Below are positions 10,287 to 18,057 of a stretch of 64,000 bases of DNA, in pieces. Origin of the DNA: Nocardia sp. BMG111209 (GTDB taxonomy: Bacteria; Actinomycetota; Actinomycetes; Mycobacteriales; Mycobacteriaceae); the NCBI RefSeq assembly GCF_000381925.1, contig NZ_KB907307.1, forward strand, positions 930,001-994,000, read 5' to 3'. The notes beneath the pieces are model-generated. The model had not been told where the DNA came from and searched no databases. It was given only the letters and a program-made list of their open reading frames with translations. Both the position numbers and the translations under genes were made by a program. The first letter of the stretch is position 1, and each line of letters opens with the position of its first letter.

Positions 10287-10508
10287 GTGGCCGAGGCTGT
10301 GGGATCCGAGCGCGGCCGGGCGGGCGGCGTGCAGTGCCCCCGCGGCTGGCTGCTGGTGGAGCTGCCGAGTGCGCTGCTGCTGGCGGTCTTCGTCGGCACC
10401 GGCTGGCTCGGCTACGCGCGCCAGGATCACCCGTCCGATCCCTCGCCCGCCGTGGTCAGTCCCGCCGAGGGACCGGACGCGTGGTCGCGGATCATCGGTC
10501 CGCCGTAG
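10287..10508 (+). CDS. Small single-pass membrane protein (73 aa)
   Basis: A 73-residue product from GTG 10287, with a GGAGG site six bases upstream. It has a basic N-terminus, one transmembrane helix (WLLVELPSALLLAVFVGTGW) and a Pro/Ser/Asp-rich tail that would be outside the cell. No family is recognised. The next gene is convergent and 33 bp away. Confidence 0.5.
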   Translation: MAEAVGSERGRAGGVQCPRGWLLVELPSALLLAVFVGTGWLGYARQDHPSDPSPAVVSPAEGPDAWSRIIGPP

Positions 10509-10541
10509 CGAATTCGCGACGACCGCGCGGGTGGGCCGGGT

Positions 10542-11123
10542 TCAGACGGTCAGGCCCAGCGCACCCGCGACCGCGCGGGTCAGGCGGTCGGTGGCCTCGT
10601 CGATCGACCAGTGCCGGTGCTCGGTGAGGTCGTACACCACGCGCTCGTCGAAGATCGTGATCCACAGCAGGACGGCGTAACCGATATCGGGTTCGGCCGA
10701 GCGGCCGTCGCGGGCCAGCGCGTCGAGGACCCCGGCGAGGGTGTCGTGCAGGGCGACGATGGATTCGTCGCCGGCGGCGAGCCGTTCCACGAATCCCTGA
10801 CTGCTGCGGATGTATCGGATCGCGGCGCCCCACTGGGTGGCCTGTTCCACCCAGGTGCGGCACACCCGCCGGAACCGCTCGGCGGGCGCGAGGCCGTCGC
10901 CGATCGCGCCGAACGCCTCGAGCAGTTGTTCGATCGCCCGCCGGTGGAAGGCCTGCATCGCGTCCTGCGGCGTGGGGAAGTGGCGATAGGCCGTCGCCAC
11001 CCCCACCCCCGCCTCGGCGGCGAGTTCGGGAACGGAGAAACCGACCCGGCCGGCGGTCAACAGACTGCCGACCGCGCCGACCAGCAGTACTCGGCTGCGT
11101 TGCGCGTCGCTGCGGGTGTTCAC
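10542..11123 (-). CDS. TetR-family transcriptional regulator
   Basis: A 193-residue repressor. The N-terminal helix-turn-helix is clear: FSVPELAAEAGVGVATAYRHFPTPQDAM (about residues 29-56). The helical ligand-binding domain is of the kind seen in regulators of efflux pumps. It is divergently transcribed from an MFS transporter, and two inverted repeats lie in the 174-bp gap. The classical inference is that it represses the transporter and itself. The start is GTG 11123. Confidence 0.88.
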   Translation of the reverse strand: MNTRSDAQRSRVLLVGAVGSLLTAGRVGFSVPELAAEAGVGVATAYRHFPTPQDAMQAFHRRAIEQLLEAFGAIGDGLAPAERFRRVCRTWVEQATQWGAAIRYIRSSQGFVERLAAGDESIVALHDTLAGVLDALARDGRSAEPDIGYAVLLWITIFDERVVYDLTEHRHWSIDEATDRLTRAVAGALGLTV

Positions 11124-11236
11124 GGGCACCTCACCATCCTGCGTGAGTCCGGTGCGACCGCGCCACGAGGGTGGGCGGATTCGCGCGCGTCGCCCCGGTG
11201 TGACCGGCGCCACGATCCGGATGTTCGCCTCCTGTA

Positions 11237-11274
11237 GAGAAGTTCTTCTCACTTCTCTATTCTCTAAACGAGAA
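11237..11274. promoter_or_regulatory. Candidate TetR operator(s) between the TetR and MFS genes
   Basis: Two related inverted repeats occur here: GAGAAG-TT-CTTCTC at 11237-11250 (perfect 6-bp arms) and TTCTC-TAAAC-GAGAA at 11260-11274 (perfect 5-bp arms). They share the GAGAA/TTCTC core and end 23 bp before the MFS start, as expected for repressor sites over a divergent promoter. Confidence 0.55.
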
Positions 11275-11297
11275 GATCTCCTCGATTCGGAGGTTCG

Positions 11298-12461
11298 ATG
11301 AGGGTAGCGGCTCCGGGGGCACTGCTGGTGCTGATCATGGCACAACCCAACCTGGCGACCGGGATGATGCCGTACTACCGGCATGCCTGGGCGCTCGCGC
11401 CGCTGCTCATCACCGTCATTTTCGCCGCGTACCTCCTCGCGCTGACCCCCACCCTCTCGCTGCTGGGCACCCCGTCGTCGCGCACGGCGTGGTGGTGGCG
11501 CATCGCCGCCGGCAGCGCCTGCGGAGTCGGCGCGGATTGCGCTATGGCACTGGCACATTCGGCCTGGGTGGCCTGCGCGGCGCGGATCCTGGCGGGCCTG
11601 TCGGTCGGCCTGGTCACCGGCTCGCTGGCCGGGCTGATCCTGGAGCGCCGCGGTGAGGGCGGCCGCACCGCGATGGCCAGCGCCACCGTGATCGGTTCGG
11701 CCCTGGGTACTTTCGCCGCTGCGGCGGTCGCGCAGTATCTGCCCGCCCCCGGGGTGACCGTCTACGCCGGGCACGCCGTACTGCTGGCCGGCGCCGCAGT
11801 GATCGTGGTGTCCGATCGGGCGGTCCGGCCCGCGTCCGGCGAAAGTCGTTCCGGCGCACGGTCGGTCACGGCGGAACCGGTCGTGACCGGATATCTGGCC
11901 GGTATCTCCGCCTGGGTCTCCGCCGGTCTCGTGGTGGCGCTGCTGCCGAGTTACGGCGCGGAACTGCTGGGCACCGGCAACCTCGTCCTGCCGGCGCTGC
12001 CCGTGGTGGTGTACCTGGTGACGGCCTGGCTGGCGCAGCGTGCCGTACTACCGAATCGTCTTCCCGCCGAACCGATCACGGCGCAGGTGATCATCGTCGC
12101 CGGGGTGCTGATCGCGGCGGCGGTCGCCTGGCTGCCGAGCCTGCCGCTGTTGCTGTGCGGTGGCATCGTCGCCGGCGCCGGGCAGGGCCTGGCCTACCGC
12201 GCCGGGCTGCGGATCGTGAGCGCGTCGGCGCCGCCGGAGCATCACGCCCGCCTGTCGTCGCGCTTCGCCGCCGTCGCCTACCTGTGCGCGGCGGTCGGCA
12301 CGATCGCCCTCGGTGTCGTGGCCTCGCTCGCGTCCCTGCGCGACGCGGTGCCGGCCGGGGCGCTCGTCCTGATCATGATCGCCGCGGCCACGGCCGCCGT
12401 CCGGCGGCGCGCGGCGTCGCGCGCCGCGAATGTCCCGCTCGTCACTCCCACAACCGCATAA
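11298..12461 (+). CDS. MFS transporter
   Basis: A 387-residue integral membrane protein with about twelve hydrophobic segments and the usual central loop (about residues 170-195, SGESRSGARSVTAEP). The second half repeats the fold (QGLAYRAGLRIV, a motif also seen in drug-efflux MFS members). The substrate is unknown; the divergent TetR regulator suggests an inducible exporter. The ATG at 11298 follows GATTCGGAGG. Confidence 0.85.
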   Translation: MRVAAPGALLVLIMAQPNLATGMMPYYRHAWALAPLLITVIFAAYLLALTPTLSLLGTPSSRTAWWWRIAAGSACGVGADCAMALAHSAWVACAARILAGLSVGLVTGSLAGLILERRGEGGRTAMASATVIGSALGTFAAAAVAQYLPAPGVTVYAGHAVLLAGAAVIVVSDRAVRPASGESRSGARSVTAEPVVTGYLAGISAWVSAGLVVALLPSYGAELLGTGNLVLPALPVVVYLVTAWLAQRAVLPNRLPAEPITAQVIIVAGVLIAAAVAWLPSLPLLLCGGIVAGAGQGLAYRAGLRIVSASAPPEHHARLSSRFAAVAYLCAAVGTIALGVVASLASLRDAVPAGALVLIMIAAATAAVRRRAASRAANVPLVTPTTA

Positions 12462-12619
12462 TTCACGTTTTCGGAAATTCGGCCCGAATCGGGTCCGGAA
12501 CAGAGTTCCGACGTGTCCGGAATTGCGCACGGAATCGACCGCCGTGCGCATTCCGCCTGTCCGAAAACTGTTGTCGCACAATGGATCCCGCGTAGAAGTG
12601 GAAACCGGTTCGTTACACT

Positions 12620-12679
12620 GGTTCACCGGCCGACAAAAACTGGTTGGTTCACTGGAATGCGTATTCGAAATACATTTCG
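12620..12679 (+). promoter_or_regulatory. Repeats and inverted repeat upstream of the permease operon
   Basis: The 234-bp gap before the operon has a 10-bp direct repeat, GGTTCACCGG (12620-12629) and GGTTCACTGG (12646-12655), spaced 26 bp. A perfect inverted repeat CGAAAT-AC-ATTTCG follows (12666-12679), 16 bp before the permease ATG. These look like regulator sites; the protein that binds is unknown and no regulator gene adjoins the operon. Confidence 0.4.
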
Positions 12680-12695
12680 TGAACGGATTTCCCTC

Positions 12696-14141
12696 ATGAC
12701 GACATCCACCCGGGTCGGTACCGCAGCGCTGCGCCGGACGACCTCCTTCCGCGTGCGCAGCACCGACGCCTCGAATGCCGCGGCCGTCCCCGACAGCGGG
12801 CTCAAACGCAGCCTCGGGCGCGTGGATCTGATCGCGATGGGGGTCGGCACGATCGTCGGCGCCGGCATCTTCGTGACCACCGGAATCGCGGCCGCGACGA
12901 AAGCCGGACCGGCGATCATGCTGTCGTTCGTACTGTCCGGGGTGATCTGTGTCCTGGTCGCCCTGTGCTACAGCGAATTGGCCGCGATGACACCGGTTTC
13001 CGGCAGCGCCTACACCTATACCTATTCCACGATGGGAGAGGTGCCGGCCTTTCTGGTCGGCTGGAATCTGCTCCTGGAATACGCGGTGGCGGCCGCGGCC
13101 ATCGCCATCGGCTGGTCCGGATTGTTCGGCGCGGCATTGAATTCGCTGTTCGGCGTGACATTGCCGAAGGCGATCGCCGGCGGGCCCAGTGACGGCGGCG
13201 TGATCAACCTGCCCGCCGTGCTCATCGTGGCGTTACTGGTCGCGGTGCTGGTATTCGAGGTGAAAGTGGCCGCGGCCGTGGTGAAGACGCTGGTGGCGCT
13301 CACCATCGCGGTGCTGGTGCTGGTGGTCGCCATCGGCGTACCGCATCTGCACGGCGGCAACTGGACACCGTTCATGCCCTTCGGCATCCACGGGATCGCC
13401 GCCGGTGCGGCGCTCGCGTTCTTCGCCTATCTCGGGTTCGACGTCGTCGCCACCTCCGCCGAGGAGACTCGCGATCCGCGCCGCAACCTGCCGTGGGGCA
13501 TCATCGGCTCGGTCGTGATCGCCACCGTGCTGTACGTCGCGGTGTGCGCGGTGCTGACCGGCGTCGCGCCCTATCAGAGCCTGAACAATTCGGCCCCGGT
13601 CGCGACCGCGCTGGCGGCGATCGGCGCCGGCTGGATCGGCAAGGTGATCCTGGTCGCCTCGGTGATCGCGCTGACCAAGGGCCTGCTGATGGTGTTCTAC
13701 GGCCAGACCCGGCTGGTGTTCGCGATGAGCCGCGACGGACTGGTGCCGAAGGCGTTGTGCCGCACCAGCGCCCGTGGCGTCCCGGTCCGGTTGGCCCTGG
13801 TGCTCGGCGTCGTGATCGCGGTGGTCGCGGGCCTGCTGCCCATCGGCACGGTCGCCGAACTGGTCAACATCGGCGCGCTGTTCGCCTTCGTCATCGTCGC
13901 CCTCGGCGTGCTGATCCTGCGCCGCACCGACCCCGACCGGCCGCGGCCGTTCCGGACCCCGCTCATGCCGCTGGTGCCGCTGGTCGCGATCGCCGGATGT
14001 ATCTGGCTGGCCACCACATTCGAGGCGCTCACCTGGCTGCGCTTCGTGATCTGGAGCGTGGTGGGCATCGCGCTGTATCTCGGTTACGGCCGCCGGCATT
14101 CCGTGGTCGGCCGCACCACCGGAGCGGAGGTCACCGCGTGA
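12696..14141 (+). CDS. APC-superfamily amino acid permease
   Basis: A 481-residue permease with about twelve transmembrane segments. The family signature is LIAMGVGTIVGAGIFVTTG (about residues 44-62), followed by CYSELAAMTPVSGSAYTYTY and FFAYLGFDVVATSAEE, all typical of cationic amino acid/APC carriers. It heads a five-gene operon of 2-hydroxyacid and ketoacid enzymes, so its cargo may be an amino or hydroxy acid feeding them. The ATG at 12696 has no clear Shine-Dalgarno site; an in-frame ATG at 12657 is an alternative. A short open frame from GTG 12598 ends in an ATGA overlap with this start, so coupled translation is possible. Confidence 0.88.
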   Translation: MTTSTRVGTAALRRTTSFRVRSTDASNAAAVPDSGLKRSLGRVDLIAMGVGTIVGAGIFVTTGIAAATKAGPAIMLSFVLSGVICVLVALCYSELAAMTPVSGSAYTYTYSTMGEVPAFLVGWNLLLEYAVAAAAIAIGWSGLFGAALNSLFGVTLPKAIAGGPSDGGVINLPAVLIVALLVAVLVFEVKVAAAVVKTLVALTIAVLVLVVAIGVPHLHGGNWTPFMPFGIHGIAAGAALAFFAYLGFDVVATSAEETRDPRRNLPWGIIGSVVIATVLYVAVCAVLTGVAPYQSLNNSAPVATALAAIGAGWIGKVILVASVIALTKGLLMVFYGQTRLVFAMSRDGLVPKALCRTSARGVPVRLALVLGVVIAVVAGLLPIGTVAELVNIGALFAFVIVALGVLILRRTDPDRPRPFRTPLMPLVPLVAIAGCIWLATTFEALTWLRFVIWSVVGIALYLGYGRRHSVVGRTTGAEVTA

Positions 14142-15235
14142 CCGCCCAGCTGGACAGCTTCTATCCCACCGGCGTCACCTTCGGAACCCTCGACGAGATC
14201 CACCGGGCCGCGGCCGCCGCCCTGCCCGCCGATGTCCTCGACTTCGTGGAAGGCGGTGCGGGACAAGAGATCACGCTGCGCGCCAACCGGACGGCGTTCG
14301 AGCGCTGGCGGATCCTGCCCGAGCCGATGAGCGGGGTCGGCGCACCGTCCACCGCGACCGAACTGCTCGGCATGCCGCTGGCCACCCCGATCCTCACCGC
14401 ACCGTTCGGCGGGGACGGATTGTTCCATCCCGACGGGCATCTCGCGGTCGCCCGCGCGGCGGCCGGGCGCGGCGCGCTGGCGATCGTGCCGGAGGCGGGC
14501 AGCTTCTCCTACCGGCAGGTGCGGGAGGTCGCACCGGCGGCGGCCCGCATCGCCCAGGTGCATCCCTTCGCACACGCGGGAGCCGTTGCGGCACAGGTGC
14601 GGCGGCTGGGGTACCAGGCGTTGTGTGTGACCGTCGACTGCCCGGTCGGCGGTTTCCGCACCCGCAACATGGGCAACCGCTTCGATCCGGACCAGCGTTT
14701 CTTCGCCGGTAACCTGACCGGGGCCGACGGCGCTCCCGGCGTCGCCGAGGTCTTCGGCCAGTTGCTGAAACGCGGTGCCACGGTGTGGAACTGGGAGCAG
14801 CTGGCCGAGGTCGCGGGCCGGTTCGGGATGCCGTGGATCGCCAAGGGGGTACTCACCCCGGCCGCCGCCGAGAAGGCCCTGGAGATCGGCGCCGCCGGTC
14901 TGGTGGTGTCGAATCACGGTGGCCGGCAGGTCGATCCGGCGCCGGCCAGCCTGGACATGTTGCCGCGCATCCGCGCCGCCGCCGGACCCGGCGTCCCGAT
15001 CCTGCTGGACAGCGGGGTCCGCACCGGCGCGGACATCTTCGTCGCGCTCGCCCTCGGCGCGGACGCGGTGATCATCGGCCGGTCCGCCCTGTACGGGCTG
15101 GCCGCGGCCGGCGCCGCCGGGGTCGACCGGGTCCTGGAGTTGCTCACCGAGGAGCTGCGCACCCTGATGATCCTCGCCGGGGCCGCCACGGTTTCCGATA
15201 TCGGCCGGGCCCGGGTTCTGAAGGCGGACTCGTGA
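14138..15235 (+). CDS. FMN-dependent alpha-hydroxy-acid oxidase/dehydrogenase
   Basis: A 365-residue TIM-barrel flavoprotein of the lactate oxidase/4-hydroxymandelate oxidase family. Diagnostic segments are the catalytic VVSNHGGRQVDPAPASLDML (His and Arg), LLDSGVRTGADIFVALALGADAVIIGR (FMN phosphate binding) and the barrel lysine in WIAKGVLTP. It oxidises an L-2-hydroxy acid to the 2-keto acid. It overlaps the permease stop by four bases (GTGA). The substrate is not readable. The segment APFGGDGLFHPDG is somewhat unusual compared with typical members. Confidence 0.87.
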   Translation: MTAQLDSFYPTGVTFGTLDEIHRAAAAALPADVLDFVEGGAGQEITLRANRTAFERWRILPEPMSGVGAPSTATELLGMPLATPILTAPFGGDGLFHPDGHLAVARAAAGRGALAIVPEAGSFSYRQVREVAPAAARIAQVHPFAHAGAVAAQVRRLGYQALCVTVDCPVGGFRTRNMGNRFDPDQRFFAGNLTGADGAPGVAEVFGQLLKRGATVWNWEQLAEVAGRFGMPWIAKGVLTPAAAEKALEIGAAGLVVSNHGGRQVDPAPASLDMLPRIRAAAGPGVPILLDSGVRTGADIFVALALGADAVIIGRSALYGLAAAGAAGVDRVLELLTEELRTLMILAGAATVSDIGRARVLKADS

Positions 15236-15335
15236 GGCCGGCCGCGGTGGCGGGACCACCGACTGTGGATTCTCGTGGATCCGATCCGGTGAGGAGGCGG
15301 ATCGTGAGGGGATCCGTTGCCGCGGAGACGGTCTC

Positions 15336-15701
15336 GTGAGCGCACCGCGCTTCCCGGCGGCACGGTGCGGCGGTGGACTGCTGTTCACCGCCGGGCTGGC
15401 CGCGGTCGACCCGGCCACCCTGCGGCCCTCGTATCCGAGCTTCGACGAGCAGGCGGCCGAGGTGTTCCGGCAACTGGACGCCGCACTCGCCGAGGCCGGC
15501 AGCACCCGCGAACAGATCCTGAAACTCGACTGCTATCTGGCGGATCGGCAGTGGTTCCCCGCGTGGAACACCGCCTTCGCCGCGTACTTCCCGACGACCG
15601 CACCGGCGCGGATCACCACCGTCACCACCCTGCCCATCGACGGGCTGCTCATCGAGATCCAGGCGATCGCCGTCGCCTCATCCCAGAAAGTTCGATCATG
15701 A
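15336..15701 (+). CDS. RidA/YjgF-family enamine/imine deaminase
   Basis: A 121-residue single-domain protein. Family features are GGLLFTAGLAAVDP near the N-terminus and PARITTVTTLPIDGLLIEIQAIAV near the C-terminus, the latter holding the substrate-binding Arg and the Glu. RidA proteins hydrolyse reactive enamines and imines made by amino-acid-handling flavo- or PLP-enzymes. Its presence suggests that an imine forms in this pathway. It starts at GTG 15336, 100 bp after the oxidase, and overlaps the next gene by four bases. Confidence 0.88.
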   Translation: MSAPRFPAARCGGGLLFTAGLAAVDPATLRPSYPSFDEQAAEVFRQLDAALAEAGSTREQILKLDCYLADRQWFPAWNTAFAAYFPTTAPARITTVTTLPIDGLLIEIQAIAVASSQKVRS

Positions 15702-16705
15702 CCGCAGTGACCCCCCTGATCCATCAGTCCGCCTCCACCACAGCCGAATTCACCATCCGCGACGTCATCGAGGGCCAGACCGCCGGCTACCTGATCGTCG
15801 CCGCCGACGATTGGGGCTGGTGGACCGCCCTGCTCAGCGGCGAATCGATCGTGCCGACCACCGGCATCCAGCAGACCGTCGCCGACGGCCTGATCCGCGC
15901 CGGTTTCCTGGCCCGTCGCGGGCACCGCTACCAGCTCACCCACACCGGGCACGACGTCGGCAAGAACCGCGGCTTCGTCCGGGTGGCGGTACGCGGCTGG
16001 GAGCCCACCTTCCGGCAGGTGTCCGGCAGCGCGCATCGCGAACACATCTCGGCCGCAACCGATCCCGGCGCGGTGGCGCTCGGCTGTTCGGATATCGCCC
16101 GGCGGCGCCCGGAATTCTTCGCCGGTATCGGACATGCCATCGCCGCCGGAACCCCGGGCTGCACCGTCGATCTCGGCTGCGCCGACGCGGGCCGCGTCAC
16201 GGCCCTGGCCGGCCTGGCGCCGCACGAGCGCTTCCTCGGCGTCGACATCGAGGCGGGAGTGATCGCCGACGCCACCGCCGAACTCGTCACGAAGGGTCTG
16301 TCGGACCGCATCACCCTGCTGGCCGGATCGGTGCAGCCCGAGGCCGAGCCGCCCGCCTGGCTGGACGCGGTGGACCGCGAATCCGTCACCACCGCCATGT
16401 CCTTCTTCCTGCTGCACCAGCTCGCCAGCGACGGCGGCGGCATCCTGCCGGTGCTGCGCGGCTGGATGGACTGGTTCCCGAACCTGCGCCGCCTGGTGAT
16501 CGGCGACGGTTATCTGGTCGAGGCCTCGGCCTGGGCGCAGCAACCGTGGTTCTCACCCACCTACGAGATCTACCATTCACTGACCGGGGTCCGGCTGTGG
16601 ACCCGCCAGCAGTACGAGTCGGCGTTCACGGAACTCGGCTGGTCCGTCGCACGCCGGATGGAGGACCACACCATGTTGGTGACCACGATCCTGGAACGCG
16701 AATGA
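15698..16705 (+). CDS. SAM-dependent methyltransferase, MppJ-like (alpha-ketoacid C-methyltransferase type)
   Basis: A 335-residue class I methyltransferase with an N-terminal winged-helix dimerisation domain (about 1-110) and a Rossmann domain whose SAM motif is VDLGCADAGR (about 158-167). Later segments FPNLRRLVIGDGY and the F/YxxYHxLTGVRLWT block resemble, from memory, the mannopeptimycin enzyme MppJ, a non-haem-iron ketoacid C-methyltransferase. Two flanking genes make 2-keto acids, which supports a ketoacid substrate. It overlaps both neighbours by four bases (ATGA). The methyltransferase class is firm; the ketoacid assignment is inference. Confidence 0.75.
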   Translation: MTAVTPLIHQSASTTAEFTIRDVIEGQTAGYLIVAADDWGWWTALLSGESIVPTTGIQQTVADGLIRAGFLARRGHRYQLTHTGHDVGKNRGFVRVAVRGWEPTFRQVSGSAHREHISAATDPGAVALGCSDIARRRPEFFAGIGHAIAAGTPGCTVDLGCADAGRVTALAGLAPHERFLGVDIEAGVIADATAELVTKGLSDRITLLAGSVQPEAEPPAWLDAVDRESVTTAMSFFLLHQLASDGGGILPVLRGWMDWFPNLRRLVIGDGYLVEASAWAQQPWFSPTYEIYHSLTGVRLWTRQQYESAFTELGWSVARRMEDHTMLVTTILERE

Positions 16706-18048
16706 CGACCGCCCCCGCGCTCCCGCCGTTCGAGGTCGACACCCGCGCCGCGGTACTCGACCAGTTCATCGCCGACGAGACCGGGCGCGCGGGGCGGCGC
16801 CCGCTCGGGGTGGTGTACGCGAAATCGCTCGAGGATGTGCTCGGCGTCGTCGCCTGGGCCCGCGACACCCGGACCCCGATCATCGCGCACGGCGCCGGAA
16901 CCAGCCTGGAGGGCCACCTGCTGGCCGCCGGCCGGGAACTGATCCTCGATCTCTCGCAGGCGGATTCGATCCTGAAGATCGATCCGGCGGATTTCACCGC
17001 GACGGTGCAGCCGGGCGTCACCCGCACCCGCCTCAACGCCGCGACCGCCGAATACGGCCTGCAGTTCACCGTCGATCCCGGCGCGGACGCGTCGCTCGGC
17101 GGTATGGCCGCCACCAACGCCAGCGGCACCACCAGCGTCCGTTACGGCGGGATGCGCGCCAATGTGCTTGCCCTGCAAGTGGTCTTCGCCGACGGAAGCC
17201 ATGCCCGCCTGGGCCGCGCGGTCCGCAAATCCGCCAGCGGCTACGGCCTGAAGGATCTGCTGATCGGCTCGGCGGGCACCCTCGGCATCATCACCGAACT
17301 CACCGTCCGCCTGCACCCGATCCCGGAATATTTACGCTCACTGCGCATCTCGTTCCCGACGATCGAGACCGCGGTGGCCGCCGCGGTGGACATGCTGGGC
17401 CTGGCCCTGCCGGTGAGCCGCCTGGAACTGGTGGACGGGCCCAGCATCATCGCGATCAACGCCTACCGCGGCACCACCCACCCCGAAACCCCGGCCCTGT
17501 TCATCGATCTGGAGGCGGCCTCGGCCCCCGCCGCGGCCGCCGACGAGGCGGAGATCCGCCGCGTCTGCGAGACGAACGAGGCCCTGCAGATCGTGGTGGC
17601 GCACACCCACACCGACCGGCACGCCCTCTGGGAGGACCGCCACACCCTGTTCTTCGGCATCAAGGCCCAGCACCCCGGCCACCGCTTCCTGGTGACCGAC
17701 ACCGCCGTCCCGTTCTCGAAGATCGCCGGCGCGGTGGCCACCGCCACCCGCCTGGCCGCGGAGCTGAACCTACCGGTCAGCGTCGCCGGCCACATCGGCG
17801 ACGGCAACGTCCACGCCGTGGTCCCCTACACCGACGAAACCCATTCCACCGCAAAGATCTTCTCCGACCGGGTGATCCGCCACGCCCTCGCGGCCGGCGG
17901 CACCGCCACCGGCGAACACGGCATCGGCCTCGCCAAGAAGCAGTACCTGCGCGCGGAACACGGCGCGGCCACCGACATCATGGCCACGGTGAAAAACGCC
18001 CTCGACCCGCTCGCAATCCTCAACCCGGGCAAGATCTTCGACGTGTGA
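16702..18048 (+). CDS. FAD-linked 2-hydroxyacid dehydrogenase (D-lactate dehydrogenase/GlcD type)
   Basis: A 448-residue PCMH-type flavoprotein. The FAD-binding half (about 30-215) has IIAHGAGTSLEGHLL and GADASLGGMAATNASGTTSVRYG; the cap half ends with the metal-site motifs SVAGHIGDGNVHAVV and GEHGIGLAKKQYL. Such enzymes oxidise D-2-hydroxy acids such as D-lactate, glycolate or 2-hydroxyglutarate. Together with the FMN enzyme upstream it would let the operon convert both enantiomers of a 2-hydroxy acid to one keto acid. It overlaps the methyltransferase by four bases and ends nine bases before a convergent gene. Confidence 0.9.
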   Translation: MTTAPALPPFEVDTRAAVLDQFIADETGRAGRRPLGVVYAKSLEDVLGVVAWARDTRTPIIAHGAGTSLEGHLLAAGRELILDLSQADSILKIDPADFTATVQPGVTRTRLNAATAEYGLQFTVDPGADASLGGMAATNASGTTSVRYGGMRANVLALQVVFADGSHARLGRAVRKSASGYGLKDLLIGSAGTLGIITELTVRLHPIPEYLRSLRISFPTIETAVAAAVDMLGLALPVSRLELVDGPSIIAINAYRGTTHPETPALFIDLEAASAPAAAADEAEIRRVCETNEALQIVVAHTHTDRHALWEDRHTLFFGIKAQHPGHRFLVTDTAVPFSKIAGAVATATRLAAELNLPVSVAGHIGDGNVHAVVPYTDETHSTAKIFSDRVIRHALAAGGTATGEHGIGLAKKQYLRAEHGAATDIMATVKNALDPLAILNPGKIFDV

Positions 18049-18057
18049 GCCGGGCGG

